A stretch of 64,000 bases of DNA from Bacteroidales bacterium (lineage in GTDB: Bacteria > Bacteroidota > Bacteroidia > Bacteroidales > P3), in the NCBI GenBank assembly GCA_017480245.1, contig JAFVBA010000010.1, forward strand, positions 186,001 to 250,000, in the 5' to 3' direction. This document shows positions 1-9,015 of this stretch, piece after piece; positions within the stretch are counted from its first letter, which is position 1; every line of letters starts with the position of its first letter. The notes under the pieces were generated by a model. The model did not search any database, was not told the DNA's origin, and was given only the letters and a program-made list of their open reading frames with translations. A program made the translations under genes and the position numbers.

Positions 1-1408
1 TCCCTGAAGAATACAACTCTCGGTCGGGTATAATTAACGTGTCGTAAATATCATTTCCCTCACTGTCTTTGTAAGAAGAGATTTCCTCGGTTGCATTGTA
101 GATATAAAGGTAAAAAGGTTTCAAATTACTTTGTTGCCATGAGCAGTTAAAATAAATATCAACGCAATAAAGAGTATCGTTTGCGGCAAGAGGATAGCGG
201 AGTGCGAACATAGAGGCGTTACTTGGCTCTATACCTATTCCGCTTTCGGCAGTACCGTCATCGTATGAAAAATAATTTTCAAATTTCTGCACAAAACGGC
301 TTGTATCATTGCTCCTGATGTTGTCTTGTCCCACACCCTCGGTTACAATGTGCGTAATAGTGTATTGGGAAAAGATGTTGGCAGGAGGATTAAACGAAAA
401 ATCGTTTTTATATGCGACGTGGTTTTTGGCCGATTGGAATTTATGGGTTTGAGGATAGGAAACAATGTTTTCAAATCCGCCCGAATAGGAATGAACGGTC
501 GTGTTGTTTGCGTCTGTTATGTACATAGAATAATTGGAGTTCAAAGTAGAAGAATGTAAATTGACAATAGTATTAAAAACAGAGTCTTTCATATATTCTT
601 GTTTGAAATGTTTGGCAGGAATGGCGGTAAAATCTTTCAATAAAGACTTGGCTGGATATACAAAAGCGACATCACGGTATGTAGAATCCAAATAATTGCG
701 GTTAATATTCATATAAACGTAATCAATATTCCATTGACCTTTGTTAGATATGTAACTGTACGACGGATTGTTGTCCAAAGAACCGTAATTGATGAAGCGG
801 AAACGGAAATCTTTGTTAAAATATGCCGTATCGGTGATTGCAATCAAGTATTGAAGGAAATAAGCGGAATCTTTTTTGTAAATAGTGTCTAAATTCGTGC
901 CTTTCATACTCCAAACAGTAGTCCAAACGTCTTGATTGGACTTGTAAAATTGCAAAACTACGGAATCCTTAGACGACGGTGCCGTTCCGATACGCTCCCA
1001 TAAGTTGCCCATCGCACCACCAGGCTGAATAAAGAACGAAAGCCAAATACTGTCGCTTACTGCCAACTTCTTATTGACGGGTTCTTTGATACTGTCCAAC
1101 CGAATAGCGACACTGCTTAAAGTATCTGCCGCAAAACCATAAATATTTGCCTGTGGATAGATTTTTCCTTCGCTGTCCAAAATGTCAAGTGTAACAACTC
1201 CGCTTGTAGGCGGCAAAAAGGCAAAACCTGTATTGACAATAGCTCCTTTATTTTCCCATAAAGTATTGTCAGGTTGCCCTGAGTAAGATGAGAAATCATC
1301 TAAAAACGGAATGAATACGCTTTGCGCTGCCGAATTATTCGGAAATATAAAGTTTAATTGCATAAGGATGCAAACAATCAATGCATTTATTTTAATCAAT
1401 CGTTTCAT
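1..1408 (-). CDS. Large exported protein, probable T9SS substrate (partial, C-terminus off window)
   Basis: I read an open frame on the minus strand from an ATG at 1408 down to the window edge with no stop in the parts translated. It begins with a hydrophobic signal peptide (MKRLIKINALIVCILMQLNF) ending near AQS, followed by beta-rich sequence with segments such as SYSGQPDNTLWENKG and SYDDGTAESGIGIE, a style typical of Bacteroidetes surface proteins carried by the type IX secretion system. The sorting domain itself would lie beyond the edge, so the T9SS assignment is inferred. The ATG overlaps the last 17 bases of the upstream PASTA gene, which implies translational coupling in one operon. 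The substrate or partner is unknown. Confidence 0.72.
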   Translation of the reverse strand, partial: MKRLIKINALIVCILMQLNFIFPNNSAAQSVFIPFLDDFSSYSGQPDNTLWENKGAIVNTGFAFLPPTSGVVTLDILDSEGKIYPQANIYGFAADTLSSVAIRLDSIKEPVNKKLAVSDSIWLSFFIQPGGAMGNLWERIGTAPSSKDSVVLQFYKSNQDVWTTVWSMKGTNLDTIYKKDSAYFLQYLIAITDTAYFNKDFRFRFINYGSLDNNPSYSYISNKGQWNIDYVYMNINRNYLDSTYRDVAFVYPAKSLLKDFTAIPAKHFKQEYMKDSVFNTIVNLHSSTLNSNYSMYITDANNTTVHSYSGGFENIVSYPQTHKFQSAKNHVAYKNDFSFNPPANIFSQYTITHIVTEGVGQDNIRSNDTSRFVQKFENYFSYDDGTAESGIGIEPSNASMFALRYPLAANDTLYCVDIYFNCSWQQSNLKPFYLYIYNATEEISSYKDSEGNDIYDTLIIPDRELYSSG

Positions 1409-2252
1409 TTGCCTCAATAATAACGGTATCATTTTCCTCAATCATCTCTTCTATTTGTTGAGATTGCTGAAAATCTTCTAATTGTTTCTTATATGCTTTT
1501 TCGTTTTCGTTCATCAAGTTAAGATTTATTGCAGTGCCTATCATAACTCGGCGGGAAGACGGCGTATAACTTATAACCCTTGTATTCTTTTGTTCATTCG
1601 TTCCTTGGAAAATCTTTCTTCCGACATTCAATCCCGCTTTCCATAAAAGGATTTCTGCATCGCTTTCAGTTTTGGAAAGAATGTCCGGAACAACAACTTC
1701 ATTTGTCGTAGATTTAACTTCAACTATCAAGTCAATTGCTTCTCCTGTTATAATATCGCTGCCAACGTTGATACTCTTTCCTTTATATCGTTGTTCAACT
1801 ACAATATTGTCTATCTCTCCGGTACGATACATTATGGTACCAACCCGTAATCCTACATCGATAAGCGATTGCACTGCACTTTTCAGTCCTTTGTCTTTGC
1901 AAAGCGGCATTCTTATCATCTCGCCTGAGTTAGATGCTATGGTGATGTATATCTTTCGTCCGTGTTTTACCAAACTGCCTTCGCTTGGGTCTTGAGTTAA
2001 AATAGTACCTGAAACAATCCCTTCCTTGAATACAGAATCTATTACCATGATTTTAAAATTCTTTAAATCTTCGCTTGATTCTATATCCTTGATGTTAAGA
2101 CCTGTTATTTTAGGAACTTCATATTCCTGACCGTGCCGCGTATATATTTTAAGGATAAAGGAAACTAAAAACAGCAATACAATAAATGATGCCGCTATTA
2201 GCAGCAAGTGTTTGAAGAATACTTTGCTTTTAAGAAATTCTTTCAGTGCCAT
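1392..2252 (-). CDS. Membrane-anchored PASTA domain protein
   Basis: 286 residues. A cytoplasmic stub of about 12 residues precedes one membrane helix (about 13-37), followed by an extracytoplasmic part with about three PASTA-like repeats (about 40-255; recognisable as VPKITGLNIKD, MPLCKDKGLKSA and VPDILSKTESDAE, each followed by a V..G.I..Q or similar strand). PASTA domains bind peptidoglycan or beta-lactam-like ligands in kinases and PBPs. Here there is no kinase domain, which is normal for the Bacteroidetes family. The C-terminal 35 residues are Glu/Gln-rich. The gene starts 2 bases after the metallopeptidase stop and overlaps the next gene, so the three are co-transcribed. A cell-wall sensing or structural role is inferred. 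Confidence 0.85.
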   Translation of the reverse strand: MALKEFLKSKVFFKHLLLIAASFIVLLFLVSFILKIYTRHGQEYEVPKITGLNIKDIESSEDLKNFKIMVIDSVFKEGIVSGTILTQDPSEGSLVKHGRKIYITIASNSGEMIRMPLCKDKGLKSAVQSLIDVGLRVGTIMYRTGEIDNIVVEQRYKGKSINVGSDIITGEAIDLIVEVKSTTNEVVVPDILSKTESDAEILLWKAGLNVGRKIFQGTNEQKNTRVISYTPSSRRVMIGTAINLNLMNENEKAYKKQLEDFQQSQQIEEMIEENDTVIIEANETID

Positions 2253-2254
2253 AG

Positions 2255-2956
2255 TTAATCCCTGCGACCTCCAGTGAATATCATTATATAATAAAGCAGT
2301 GTTGCCAATGAACCTAACGCTGCAACTACGTAAGTGTAGGCTGCCAAGCGTAATGCTCTTTGTGCTTTCGGATGAGATTCCCTTGATGTTATTTGATGAT
2401 TATCCAACCAGACCAATGCTCTCCTTGAAGCGTCAATTTCAACTGGTAAAGTTATGAAAGAAAACAACGTAGTCAGTGCGAACAGGATAATTCCAATAAA
2501 CATTAGGCTCGGAAAAGTTTTTATTAAGAGCATTCCTGCAAGTAATACCCACATTACCCATTTGGAAGCGAAACTTACCGCAGGTACTAAGGCAGAACGC
2601 ATCTGCAACGGAGCGTATGCCAAAGCGTGTTGAACAGCATGTCCGCATTCGTGAGCAGCAACGGCAGCTGAGGCAACGCTGTCTCCGTAATACACAGCCT
2701 TACTTAAATTCAATGTCTTGTTTGTTGGATTGTAATTATCGGTTAATTGTCCCTCGATACAGGTTACTTGAACGTCGTAGATGTCATTATCATGCAACAT
2801 CTTCTGTGCTACTTCGCGTCCTGTAAGGTGGCCTTCACTTGGAATTTGAGAGTATTCTTTAAACGCTTTTTGAAGAGAGTGTTGGATTATCCATGAAATA
2901 ACGGCAACGCCGATGAATATTATCCAATACAATCCGTTAATGCTTATCCCATTCAT
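2255..2956 (-). CDS. Zinc metallopeptidase, YugP family
   Basis: 233 residues of membrane protein with helices near 8-25, about 125-165 and 205-228. The zinc site HECGH (HExxH) sits in AAVAAHECGHAVQHALAY, with the family's upstream GREVAQKML segment and the following LRSALVPAVSFASKW segment. This is the neutral zinc metallopeptidase family represented by Bacillus YugP, whose substrates are unknown. Length is normal for the family. It is the first gene of a minus-strand operon driven by the promoter near 3001. Confidence 0.9.
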   Translation of the reverse strand: MNGISINGLYWIIFIGVAVISWIIQHSLQKAFKEYSQIPSEGHLTGREVAQKMLHDNDIYDVQVTCIEGQLTDNYNPTNKTLNLSKAVYYGDSVASAAVAAHECGHAVQHALAYAPLQMRSALVPAVSFASKWVMWVLLAGMLLIKTFPSLMFIGIILFALTTLFSFITLPVEIDASRRALVWLDNHQITSRESHPKAQRALRLAAYTYVVAALGSLATLLYYIMIFTGGRRD

Positions 2957-3000
2957 AGTATCTTCTCCTTTATTTTATTTGTTTGCTATCATTTGAAGCG

Positions 3001-3008
3001 CAAAGATA
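3001..3008 (-). promoter_or_regulatory. Bacteroidetes -7 box (TATCTTTG) for the metallopeptidase operon
   Basis: Reading the minus strand, TATCTTTGC matches the Bacteroidetes sigma-ABfr -7 consensus TAnnTTTG about 45 bases upstream of the ATG at 2956. It is divergent from the yicC promoter. Confidence 0.6.
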
Positions 3009-3069
3009 CGAAAAAAAATTAGGATACAACTATTTTTTTAACTAATGTAGCAAATAGAAAATCTTTTTG

Positions 3070-3077
3070 TAATTTTG
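3070..3077 (+). promoter_or_regulatory. Bacteroidetes -7 box (TAATTTTG) for yicC
   Basis: TAATTTTGC matches TAnnTTTG, 39 bases before the yicC ATG. The -33 TTG element is not obvious. Confidence 0.55.
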
Positions 3078-3115
3078 CACCACTAATATAAAATTAAGAA
3101 GAAAGAGTTTGTATT

Positions 3116-3982
3116 ATGAAATCTATGACAGGATACGGTAAAGCCGTAAGAGAATATAACAACAAGACTATAAGCGTAGAATTGCGTACATTGAACTCCA
3201 AACAGGCTGACATCAACGTCAGAATGCCGAATACATACCGCAGTGTTGAAATAGAGATTCAGAATCTTATAAAGCAAAAACTTGAAAGAGGAAAGATAGA
3301 CTGTTTTGTTACGCTTTCATACCGTCAAGGTGCGGCTGTGTTGGATATAAACGAGCAGTTGTTTGAAGATTATTACAACCAACTGAATCAATTAACCGAG
3401 AAAGTAGGAGCAGACAATAGCTTTATAGCAAAATTCCTTTTGCAACGCGACGATATCAATCAACCAGTAAGCGATGAAATCTCTGTGGAAGAGAAGAACA
3501 CATTGATGGATTGCGTAAATGAAGCGTTGAAAGAGGTTAATAAATATCGGCAGACGGAAGGTGAAGCGTTGGAAAAGGCATTTTGCATACATATTAATAA
3601 TATAGAGAAATTTTCTTCGCAAGTTGAACCGTTTGAAACGAATCGTGTTCCTCAGATAAAGGAGAAATTATTAAGCAGATTTAAGGAATTGAATGTAGAG
3701 GGGGTAGATGCCGGACGGTTGGAACAAGAATTAATATTCTATTTGGAGAAATTAGACATTACAGAGGAGAGAGTTCGTTTGGCACAGCATATAAAATATT
3801 TCCGAGACACGATGCAAGATGAATCGGCAATAGGAAAGCGGCTGGGATTTATCGCTCAAGAGATGGGCAGAGAGATTAACACGCTAGGCAGTAAGAGTAA
3901 TGATGCAGATATGCAGCAATTAGTTGTGAAGATGAAAGATGAATTGGAGAAAATCAAGGAGCAATCTGCCAACGTGCTTTAG
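3116..3982 (+). CDS. yicC: YicC/YloC family endoribonuclease
   Basis: 288 residues, the usual length. The N-terminal YicC_N domain opens with the hallmark MKSMTGYGKA and continues through ELRTLNSKQADINVRMP. The C-terminal DUF1732 domain contains the conserved RLEQELIFYLEKLDITEE, GKRLGFIAQEMGREINTLGS and KDELEKIKEQ blocks. Family members are hexameric endoribonucleases reported to act on small RNAs and structured RNA. In many Bacteroidetes gmk follows, but here the next gene is a TPR protein 38 bases downstream, probably in the same operon. Confidence 0.93.
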   Translation: MKSMTGYGKAVREYNNKTISVELRTLNSKQADINVRMPNTYRSVEIEIQNLIKQKLERGKIDCFVTLSYRQGAAVLDINEQLFEDYYNQLNQLTEKVGADNSFIAKFLLQRDDINQPVSDEISVEEKNTLMDCVNEALKEVNKYRQTEGEALEKAFCIHINNIEKFSSQVEPFETNRVPQIKEKLLSRFKELNVEGVDAGRLEQELIFYLEKLDITEERVRLAQHIKYFRDTMQDESAIGKRLGFIAQEMGREINTLGSKSNDADMQQLVVKMKDELEKIKEQSANVL

Positions 3983-4019
3983 AAATAAACACAGAGAAAG
4001 CATTAATTATTGTCGTGAT

Positions 4020-5885
4020 ATGATAAACGATTGTCGTAAAAAGGTAAAATATATTGCGGTGTTGATTTTTTGCATATTGCTGTCGGGTTTGCAACTTTCC
4101 TGTGCGCAGAATAACCGTACGCAAGGGCAGGGTACAGAATTTGCATTGGCTAAACAATATATGAATGAGGAGAAATACGAAGAGGCAGCAGCATTGTTAG
4201 AATCCTTGACGGATAAAAATTTCAAAGATGAGTATTATAAATTGTTGTTGTCGGCATATACTGAACTCGGAGAGCCTAAAAAACAGGAGAAACTGATAAA
4301 AAAAGCGGTGAAAAAGAGTAAAGATAATTTTCGGTATGTGATAGATTTGGGAACGTTTTATATTAACAACAACGAGAAGGCAAAAGGAGAGAAGCAATAC
4401 GATAATGTTTTAAGAAACCTTAATGCTAATAATTCTGAAGTGGTGCAAACTGCCAATTACTTTGCTTCTGTTCGCAATTATGAGTATTCTGCTAAGACGT
4501 ACCAGACAGCACGCAAACTGTTTAAGGATGATACCAAATACACATACGAACTTACTTATTATTACCAGCTTTTAGGCCGCAATGATGAGATTGCAAGAGA
4601 ATACCTGTTGCTTTTGAATGCCAATCCGAAGGCACTTTCGCAAATTGAAGTGAATATAAATAACTTGTTTAACCGAGATAAAAACGATAAGCTGTATAAT
4701 ATTTTCAGCGAAGTGGTTTTGGATGAAATCAAAGCGAAACCAGATAACCGTCAGATTAATCTTTTGTATTATTGGCTTCAGATTCAAAAAGGAGATTACG
4801 CTTCTGCATTAATTCAAGCGAAGGCAATCAACAAGCGATTTAAAGATGACGGATTTCAAACGCTTGTAGATTTCGCACAAAGCGCCCAAAATGCAGGGCA
4901 ATACCAATATAGTGTAGATGCATACGATTATATTTTGAAACAAAAGCCCGAAGAAGAGCAACAAAAGGATATAAAACAAAAGCGTCTGAGTTGTCTTTAT
5001 CTGCATTTTGTACAAAAAGTACATCATTCGGATAAAGAAACTTCCGCACTGAAGAAAGAATACGATGCATTGCTTTCGGAATTGGGATACACGCCTTCCT
5101 CTGCACCTATAATGGAACAGTATGCAGATTTGTTGGCTTATCATATCGGGCAACCGCAGCAAGCAGTGGATTTGTTGGATTCTGTTATAAATATGAGGCA
5201 GATTGATTCCAAAACAAAGGCACAATGCAAGTTGTCAAGAGCAGATATATATTTGATAAACGGAGATATTTGGGAAGCGTCCTTGACTTATTCGCAGGTT
5301 GATAAAGATATGAAAAACGAAACATTAGGAAGTGAGGCTAAGTTCCGAAATGCTATGCTTTCATATTACACAGGAGATTTTGAGTGGGCGGAGAGTCAAT
5401 TTGATGCATTGCGTTCTTCAACAACCAAGTTGATTGCAAATGACGCTATGGAGTATTCTCTTTTGATTAAAGAGAATATAGATGACGATAGTACGTATAA
5501 AGGTTTGGCGTGGTTTAGTAAAGCAGATTTTGCGTTGTATCAAAACAAAGTTGAAGAGGCGAAAACTTACTTGGATTCGATAGAAAATTGGTATCTGTCG
5601 CATCCTTTATTTGACGAAGTACTGTATAAAAGAGCGCAGATAGCAATAAAAGAGGGTAATTTCAGCGTTGCCGAGCAATATTTAGAGGATATAATAACGA
5701 AATATCCGTATGATTTAACGACGGATGATGCAATAATGTTGGCGGCGCAGCTCAATGAAGAACAGTTTAAGGATAAAGAAAAGGCAAGACTGTATTATGA
5801 GAAGTTGATACTTGATTATCCTTCTTCGTTATACATACAACAAGCACGTAAAAAGTACAATGAATATGAGAAAGGGCAGCATTGA
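4020..5885 (+). CDS. Exported tetratricopeptide-repeat protein
   Basis: An in-frame ATG exists at 3939, but the one at 4020 is preferred because it lies after the yicC stop and is followed directly by a signal sequence (VKYIAVLIFCILLSGLQLSC). That gives 621 residues. The signal ends in LQLSCAQ, which could be a loose lipobox or a signal peptidase I site. The rest is almost entirely TPR-like helical hairpins (A..A...Y.....Y..AL..Y repeats), for example YMNEEKYEEAAALLESL near the start and KDKEKARLYYEKLILDYPSS at the end. It is probably a periplasmic scaffold of the cell envelope; no catalytic domain is visible. Its 3' end overlaps ispG by 26 bases. Confidence 0.8.
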   Translation: MINDCRKKVKYIAVLIFCILLSGLQLSCAQNNRTQGQGTEFALAKQYMNEEKYEEAAALLESLTDKNFKDEYYKLLLSAYTELGEPKKQEKLIKKAVKKSKDNFRYVIDLGTFYINNNEKAKGEKQYDNVLRNLNANNSEVVQTANYFASVRNYEYSAKTYQTARKLFKDDTKYTYELTYYYQLLGRNDEIAREYLLLLNANPKALSQIEVNINNLFNRDKNDKLYNIFSEVVLDEIKAKPDNRQINLLYYWLQIQKGDYASALIQAKAINKRFKDDGFQTLVDFAQSAQNAGQYQYSVDAYDYILKQKPEEEQQKDIKQKRLSCLYLHFVQKVHHSDKETSALKKEYDALLSELGYTPSSAPIMEQYADLLAYHIGQPQQAVDLLDSVINMRQIDSKTKAQCKLSRADIYLINGDIWEASLTYSQVDKDMKNETLGSEAKFRNAMLSYYTGDFEWAESQFDALRSSTTKLIANDAMEYSLLIKENIDDDSTYKGLAWFSKADFALYQNKVEEAKTYLDSIENWYLSHPLFDEVLYKRAQIAIKEGNFSVAEQYLEDIITKYPYDLTTDDAIMLAAQLNEEQFKDKEKARLYYEKLILDYPSSLYIQQARKKYNEYEKGQH

Positions 5886-7146
5886 AGTTAAGGCAGGCAA
5901 TATAATCATCGGCGGCGGCAATCCTGTAGTTGTCCAATCCATGACCAACACCGACACTTTGGATACTCAGGCTACTGTAAGCCAAATAATCCGTATGGTA
6001 GGGCAAGGGTGTCAGATGGTAAGGGTTACTGCAGCAGATATACCGCAGGCTGAGAATTTGTATAAGATAAAAAACGAACTTGTAAAGCGTAATATTGACG
6101 TGCCTTTGGTTGCTGATATTCATTTCAACCCCAAAGCAGCGGAAATATCGGCATCTGTTGCGGATAAGATTCGTATAAATCCAGGAAACTACGTAGATAG
6201 ACATTGGCGGGAGGGTTTTACCGTGCAGGATTACCGAGATATTTTGCAGAAAGCGAAAGAAAATCTCTCTCCGTTGATAGATATTTGCAAGAAACACTCA
6301 ACTTCCATCCGCATAGGAGTAAATCACGGGTCGTTGAGCGAAAGAATTTTATTCAAATACGGAAATACACCGTTGGCAATGGCGGAAAGTGCGATGGAAT
6401 TCCTAAGAATGTTCGCAGAGATGGATTTCAATCAAATCGTGGTCTCAATGAAAGCCAGCGATGTCGCAGTTATGTACCGAGCCAACAAACTTTTGGTGGA
6501 GAAGATGGAGCAGGAGCGAATGTACTACCCGCTTCATTTGGGTGTAACTGAAGCTGGCAACGGAGAGGACGGAAGAATAAAAAGCATTTGCGGAATTGCT
6601 CCGCTGTTGTTACAAGGTATAGGCGACACGGTAAGAGTTTCTTTAACCGAGAAACCGGAAAACGAGATGCCGATAGCGTTGCAGTTGGCACATATCGCAG
6701 AGGATAAATCCTCAATGACGAGAAAAATCGGAGAGATAGCATATAATCTTTTGGAAAATAAGATTACTAAAGAAGAAATAAGGAGTAATTATTCCGATAT
6801 TCCCGATTTTGTAATCAAAGACATACTTCAAGCCTTGGGAATTGAGCGTTATAAAGCGGAATTTGTGGCATGTCCTTCTTGCGGACGTACGAAATATGAT
6901 ATAGAATCGGCGTTGGAGAAGGTGAAGAAAGCATGTTCGCATTTGAAGGGGCTGAAAATTGCGGTGATGGGTTGTATTGTCAATGTACCAGGCGAGATGG
7001 CGGACGCCGACTACGGATATATCGGAGCAGGTAACGGAACTGTCAATTTGTACAAAGGAAAAGAATTGATGATGGCACATATTAACGAATCGGAAGCAGT
7101 AGATAAATTGACGGAGTTAATCAAACATGACGGCAAATGGAGTTAG
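5860..7146 (+). CDS. ispG: 4-hydroxy-3-methylbut-2-enyl diphosphate synthase, short form
   Basis: 428 residues from the ATG at 5860; a further upstream ATG at 5812 lies inside the TPR gene and adds no family sequence. It catalyses the reductive ring opening of MEcPP to HMBPP in the MEP isoprenoid pathway. The TIM barrel carries VVVQSMTNTDT, GVNHGSLSERI, SMKASD and PLHLGVTEAGNGEDGR. The 4Fe-4S domain carries CPSCGRTKYD and GCIVNVPGEMADADYGY. The barrel resembles the long three-domain IspG of Bacteroidetes, chlamydiae and plants, yet the central domain (roughly 200 residues in that type) is missing. The usual N-G-P-G-E motif reads N-V-P-G-E, with the Glu retained. It overlaps the TPR gene, so it is co-transcribed. 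Confidence 0.93.
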   Translation: MNMRKGSIEVKAGNIIIGGGNPVVVQSMTNTDTLDTQATVSQIIRMVGQGCQMVRVTAADIPQAENLYKIKNELVKRNIDVPLVADIHFNPKAAEISASVADKIRINPGNYVDRHWREGFTVQDYRDILQKAKENLSPLIDICKKHSTSIRIGVNHGSLSERILFKYGNTPLAMAESAMEFLRMFAEMDFNQIVVSMKASDVAVMYRANKLLVEKMEQERMYYPLHLGVTEAGNGEDGRIKSICGIAPLLLQGIGDTVRVSLTEKPENEMPIALQLAHIAEDKSSMTRKIGEIAYNLLENKITKEEIRSNYSDIPDFVIKDILQALGIERYKAEFVACPSCGRTKYDIESALEKVKKACSHLKGLKIAVMGCIVNVPGEMADADYGYIGAGNGTVNLYKGKELMMAHINESEAVDKLTELIKHDGKWS

Positions 7147-7570
7147 TTGATTTACAGCGATAGAATGTTTGCTAGCAGAGATAAGATTTTCTAATACATA
7201 GATAAGGTTTTTGATATTGATGTTAAGATTTTTTGTAGCGGTTATGGGAAATTTGCACCTGAGATCAGGATGTTCGTACTTGTTTATTGTACAGTTAACT
7301 GACTGTTTATTGACAATAAACAGCTTAAAATATCCTACTTTCAGACGAAAACTTCTGACATTCATGCGCAAACATCCTGTTTTCATACCAAAAATTCATA
7401 TTTCTATTTTAAAAAATTCTATCACTGTTTTAAAGCCTCTTAGCACCTTTCTAAAAATTTTTGTCTTCCATGTAGAAAATTCTATTATCATTGCAAAGGA
7501 TTTTATCTTTTTGATAAAAAGTCTTAATACTCTAACAAAAAATCCAGTCCTTATTATAAAAAAATCGTAA
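7136..7570 (+). repeat. Array A: long inverted repeat built of 21-bp units
   Basis: This gap between ispG and the nuclease is a symmetric array. The right arm (7328-7570) has 11 consecutive 21-bp units, each starting with AAA and resembling AAAAATYCTATCNTTNTA. The left arm (about 7136-7282) has 6-7 units of the reverse-complement type (core GATAAGATTTTT). A 9-bp-stem hairpin (7303-7323, CTGTTTATT/AATAAACAG) sits at the centre. Units are diverged by perhaps 30-50 percent but the phase is kept without slippage. Read as protein, each arm outward gives a Lys every seventh residue. This reflects the 21-bp period and is not evidence for a gene. Confidence 0.8.
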
Positions 7571-7574
7571 TATT

Positions 7575-8435
7575 ATGAAAAAATTAGCTTACGCAACACT
7601 TTTAGTTATTGCCGCTGTGGTTTTATTGGCTTTCTTTGGTTTCGGAAATTCGAAGGATGTTGAACCGAACGCTAATGATAATGATTTTGTTATTAAGATT
7701 TCGGATAATTGCCGTAAGACAGGCATTCCTTTTTCCGATAATTCTGCATTTACATTGGACAAACTTTTGCCGCAAAGCCAATACAATTATCCTATTTATG
7801 ACCACCGTTATTTTATCTTAGGATATGCACCCTCACATAAGCAAGCAGCATGGGTGGAATGGCTATTGACAAAACAAAGAGTGGTTACCAAAACAACAAA
7901 ACGACTGGATAATTTCCGAGAAGATTCCTCTTTGGCGTTTTGTCCTTCGACTTTGGAGGATTACAAAAGGAGTGGCTATGCAAGAGGTCATATTTGTCCG
8001 TCGGCGGATATGCTCTGGGATGTAAATGCTAATAGCGAGACGTTTCTATTAAGCAATATGTCGCCTCAAGTTAAAGAGTTCAACGACGGACGTTGGACTG
8101 AGTTGGAGATAGCTTGCCGTTCGTGGGCGATAAAAAATGACAGCGTGTTGATAATTTCGGGACCTATTTTCAAAAATCCTAAGACCACAATCGGCAAAGG
8201 TAAGGTTACCGTCCCGTCTTCGTATTTCAAGATTGTAATTGACATTTCTTTTCCGAAATGTAAAGCCATTGCGTTTATAATGCCTAATGAAAGATTGGAA
8301 AAAGGTATCTTCAATTACGCAACTACTATTAAGGATATAGAGAATCAAACGGGATTAAATTTTTTTCCAGACTATGACAATGATGACCTTATCCATAGTT
8401 TAGAAACTACGATTGACACACTTTCGTGGAAATAA
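7575..8435 (+). CDS. Secreted or membrane-anchored DNA/RNA non-specific endonuclease (NucA type)
   Basis: 286 residues. An N-terminal hydrophobic segment (about 3-23) serves as signal or anchor. The nuclease domain holds the beta-beta-alpha-metal core GYARGHICPSADM (catalytic His about 139; family DRGH reads ARGH here), then FLLSNMSPQVKEFNDGRW with the metal-binding Asn (about 161 or 170) and the following WxxLE. It degrades DNA and RNA outside the cytoplasm, for nutrition or competition. No inhibitor gene is adjacent, consistent with an exported enzyme. Array A ends immediately before the start codon, so it must form part of the upstream control region. Confidence 0.88.
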   Translation: MKKLAYATLLVIAAVVLLAFFGFGNSKDVEPNANDNDFVIKISDNCRKTGIPFSDNSAFTLDKLLPQSQYNYPIYDHRYFILGYAPSHKQAAWVEWLLTKQRVVTKTTKRLDNFREDSSLAFCPSTLEDYKRSGYARGHICPSADMLWDVNANSETFLLSNMSPQVKEFNDGRWTELEIACRSWAIKNDSVLIISGPIFKNPKTTIGKGKVTVPSSYFKIVIDISFPKCKAIAFIMPNERLEKGIFNYATTIKDIENQTGLNFFPDYDNDDLIHSLETTIDTLSWK

Positions 8436-8749
8436 TTTTTTGATATTCTTCCTTCCACCGCTCTATGCAGACCTTTTATGACCATTTAACTTTCATTGAC
8501 ACAAAATTACTTTCTATTACCGACGAGAAAAATAAAGAAATCGTGAAAAAACTTCCTTTTGGCATAAATTTTGATTCGTTGCACATGTTTTTTGTTTCTG
8601 CGGTGAATAAAAAATGTCAAAAAGACAAGAATTTTGTCCCAAAAGACTTGTATGTTAGATTTTTTTTATACATTTGCAAAATCAAACAGGAAGAAGCGAA
8701 AATCCTTGAACAGAGTAGCGATTGTTTAATTAAAAAATTTTTTAATACA
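8436..8749 (+). promoter_or_regulatory. Gene-free leader with promoter at 8669-8676
   Basis: About 310 bases without a convincing gene. TACATTTG (8669-8676) matches the Bacteroidetes -7 box, with TTG at 8648-8650 about 18 bases upstream as a -33 element. It places the transcript start near 8682 and the first lipoprotein ATG at 8750. A frame open from 8465 is rejected because it begins upstream of this promoter and the signal peptide starts at 8750. Short GTC/GAC inverted repeats (about 8613-8640) were seen but not assigned. Confidence 0.5.
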
Positions 8750-8992
8750 ATGAAAAAAACATTATTAACATTAGGTGCTGTTGCAGCAATGTCATTCGCA
8801 TTCGTTGCTTGCGGTGATGACACAAAAGATTGTGAGTGTGCTCTTACTGTATTGGGAGTAGATACAGGTGTTAAAGCAGAAGTTAATGAATTTGATGGAG
8901 ATTGCGATGAAATCTCATTCGATGATCTTGATTCAAAAACTCAGGATGGATTGACTGCTGCAGATGTTGAGTTAAATTGCGAAGAAAAATAA
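8750..8992 (+). CDS. Small cysteine-rich lipoprotein, copy 1
   Basis: 80 residues. The signal peptide MKKTLLTLGAVAAMSFAFVAC ends in a lipobox with the acylated Cys at 21. The mature part is only about 60 residues, very acidic, with Cys pairs in KDCECAL, GDCDEIS and LNCEEK. The next gene encodes a paralogue with the same D-C-x-C, DxDC..I and terminal Cys pattern. No known domain was recognised. Four mature cysteines beyond the lipidated one could form two disulfides. It may work with the MauE/thioredoxin-like protein encoded three genes on, but this is inferred only from position. Confidence 0.75.
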   Translation: MKKTLLTLGAVAAMSFAFVACGDDTKDCECALTVLGVDTGVKAEVNEFDGDCDEISFDDLDSKTQDGLTAADVELNCEEK

Positions 8993-9015
8993 TCGGAGCA
9001 AAAACAATTGTATCA

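Noticed and set aside
326..559. Plus-strand frame of 77 codons at the window start
   Set aside because: It is antisense to the exported protein read on the minus strand, which has a signal peptide and coherent sequence.
4809..5225. Long minus-strand frame inside the TPR gene
   Set aside because: Shadow frame with no recognisable domain; the opposite strand encodes a coherent TPR protein.
7211..7570. Open frame of 119 codons with Lys every seventh residue, coiled-coil-like
   Set aside because: It is produced by the 21-bp units of array A, has no signal or known domain, and an equally patterned frame exists on the opposite strand in the other arm.
8465..8749. N-terminal extension of the first small lipoprotein
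   Set aside because: It begins upstream of the promoter at 8669-8676 and the lipoprotein signal peptide starts at 8750.
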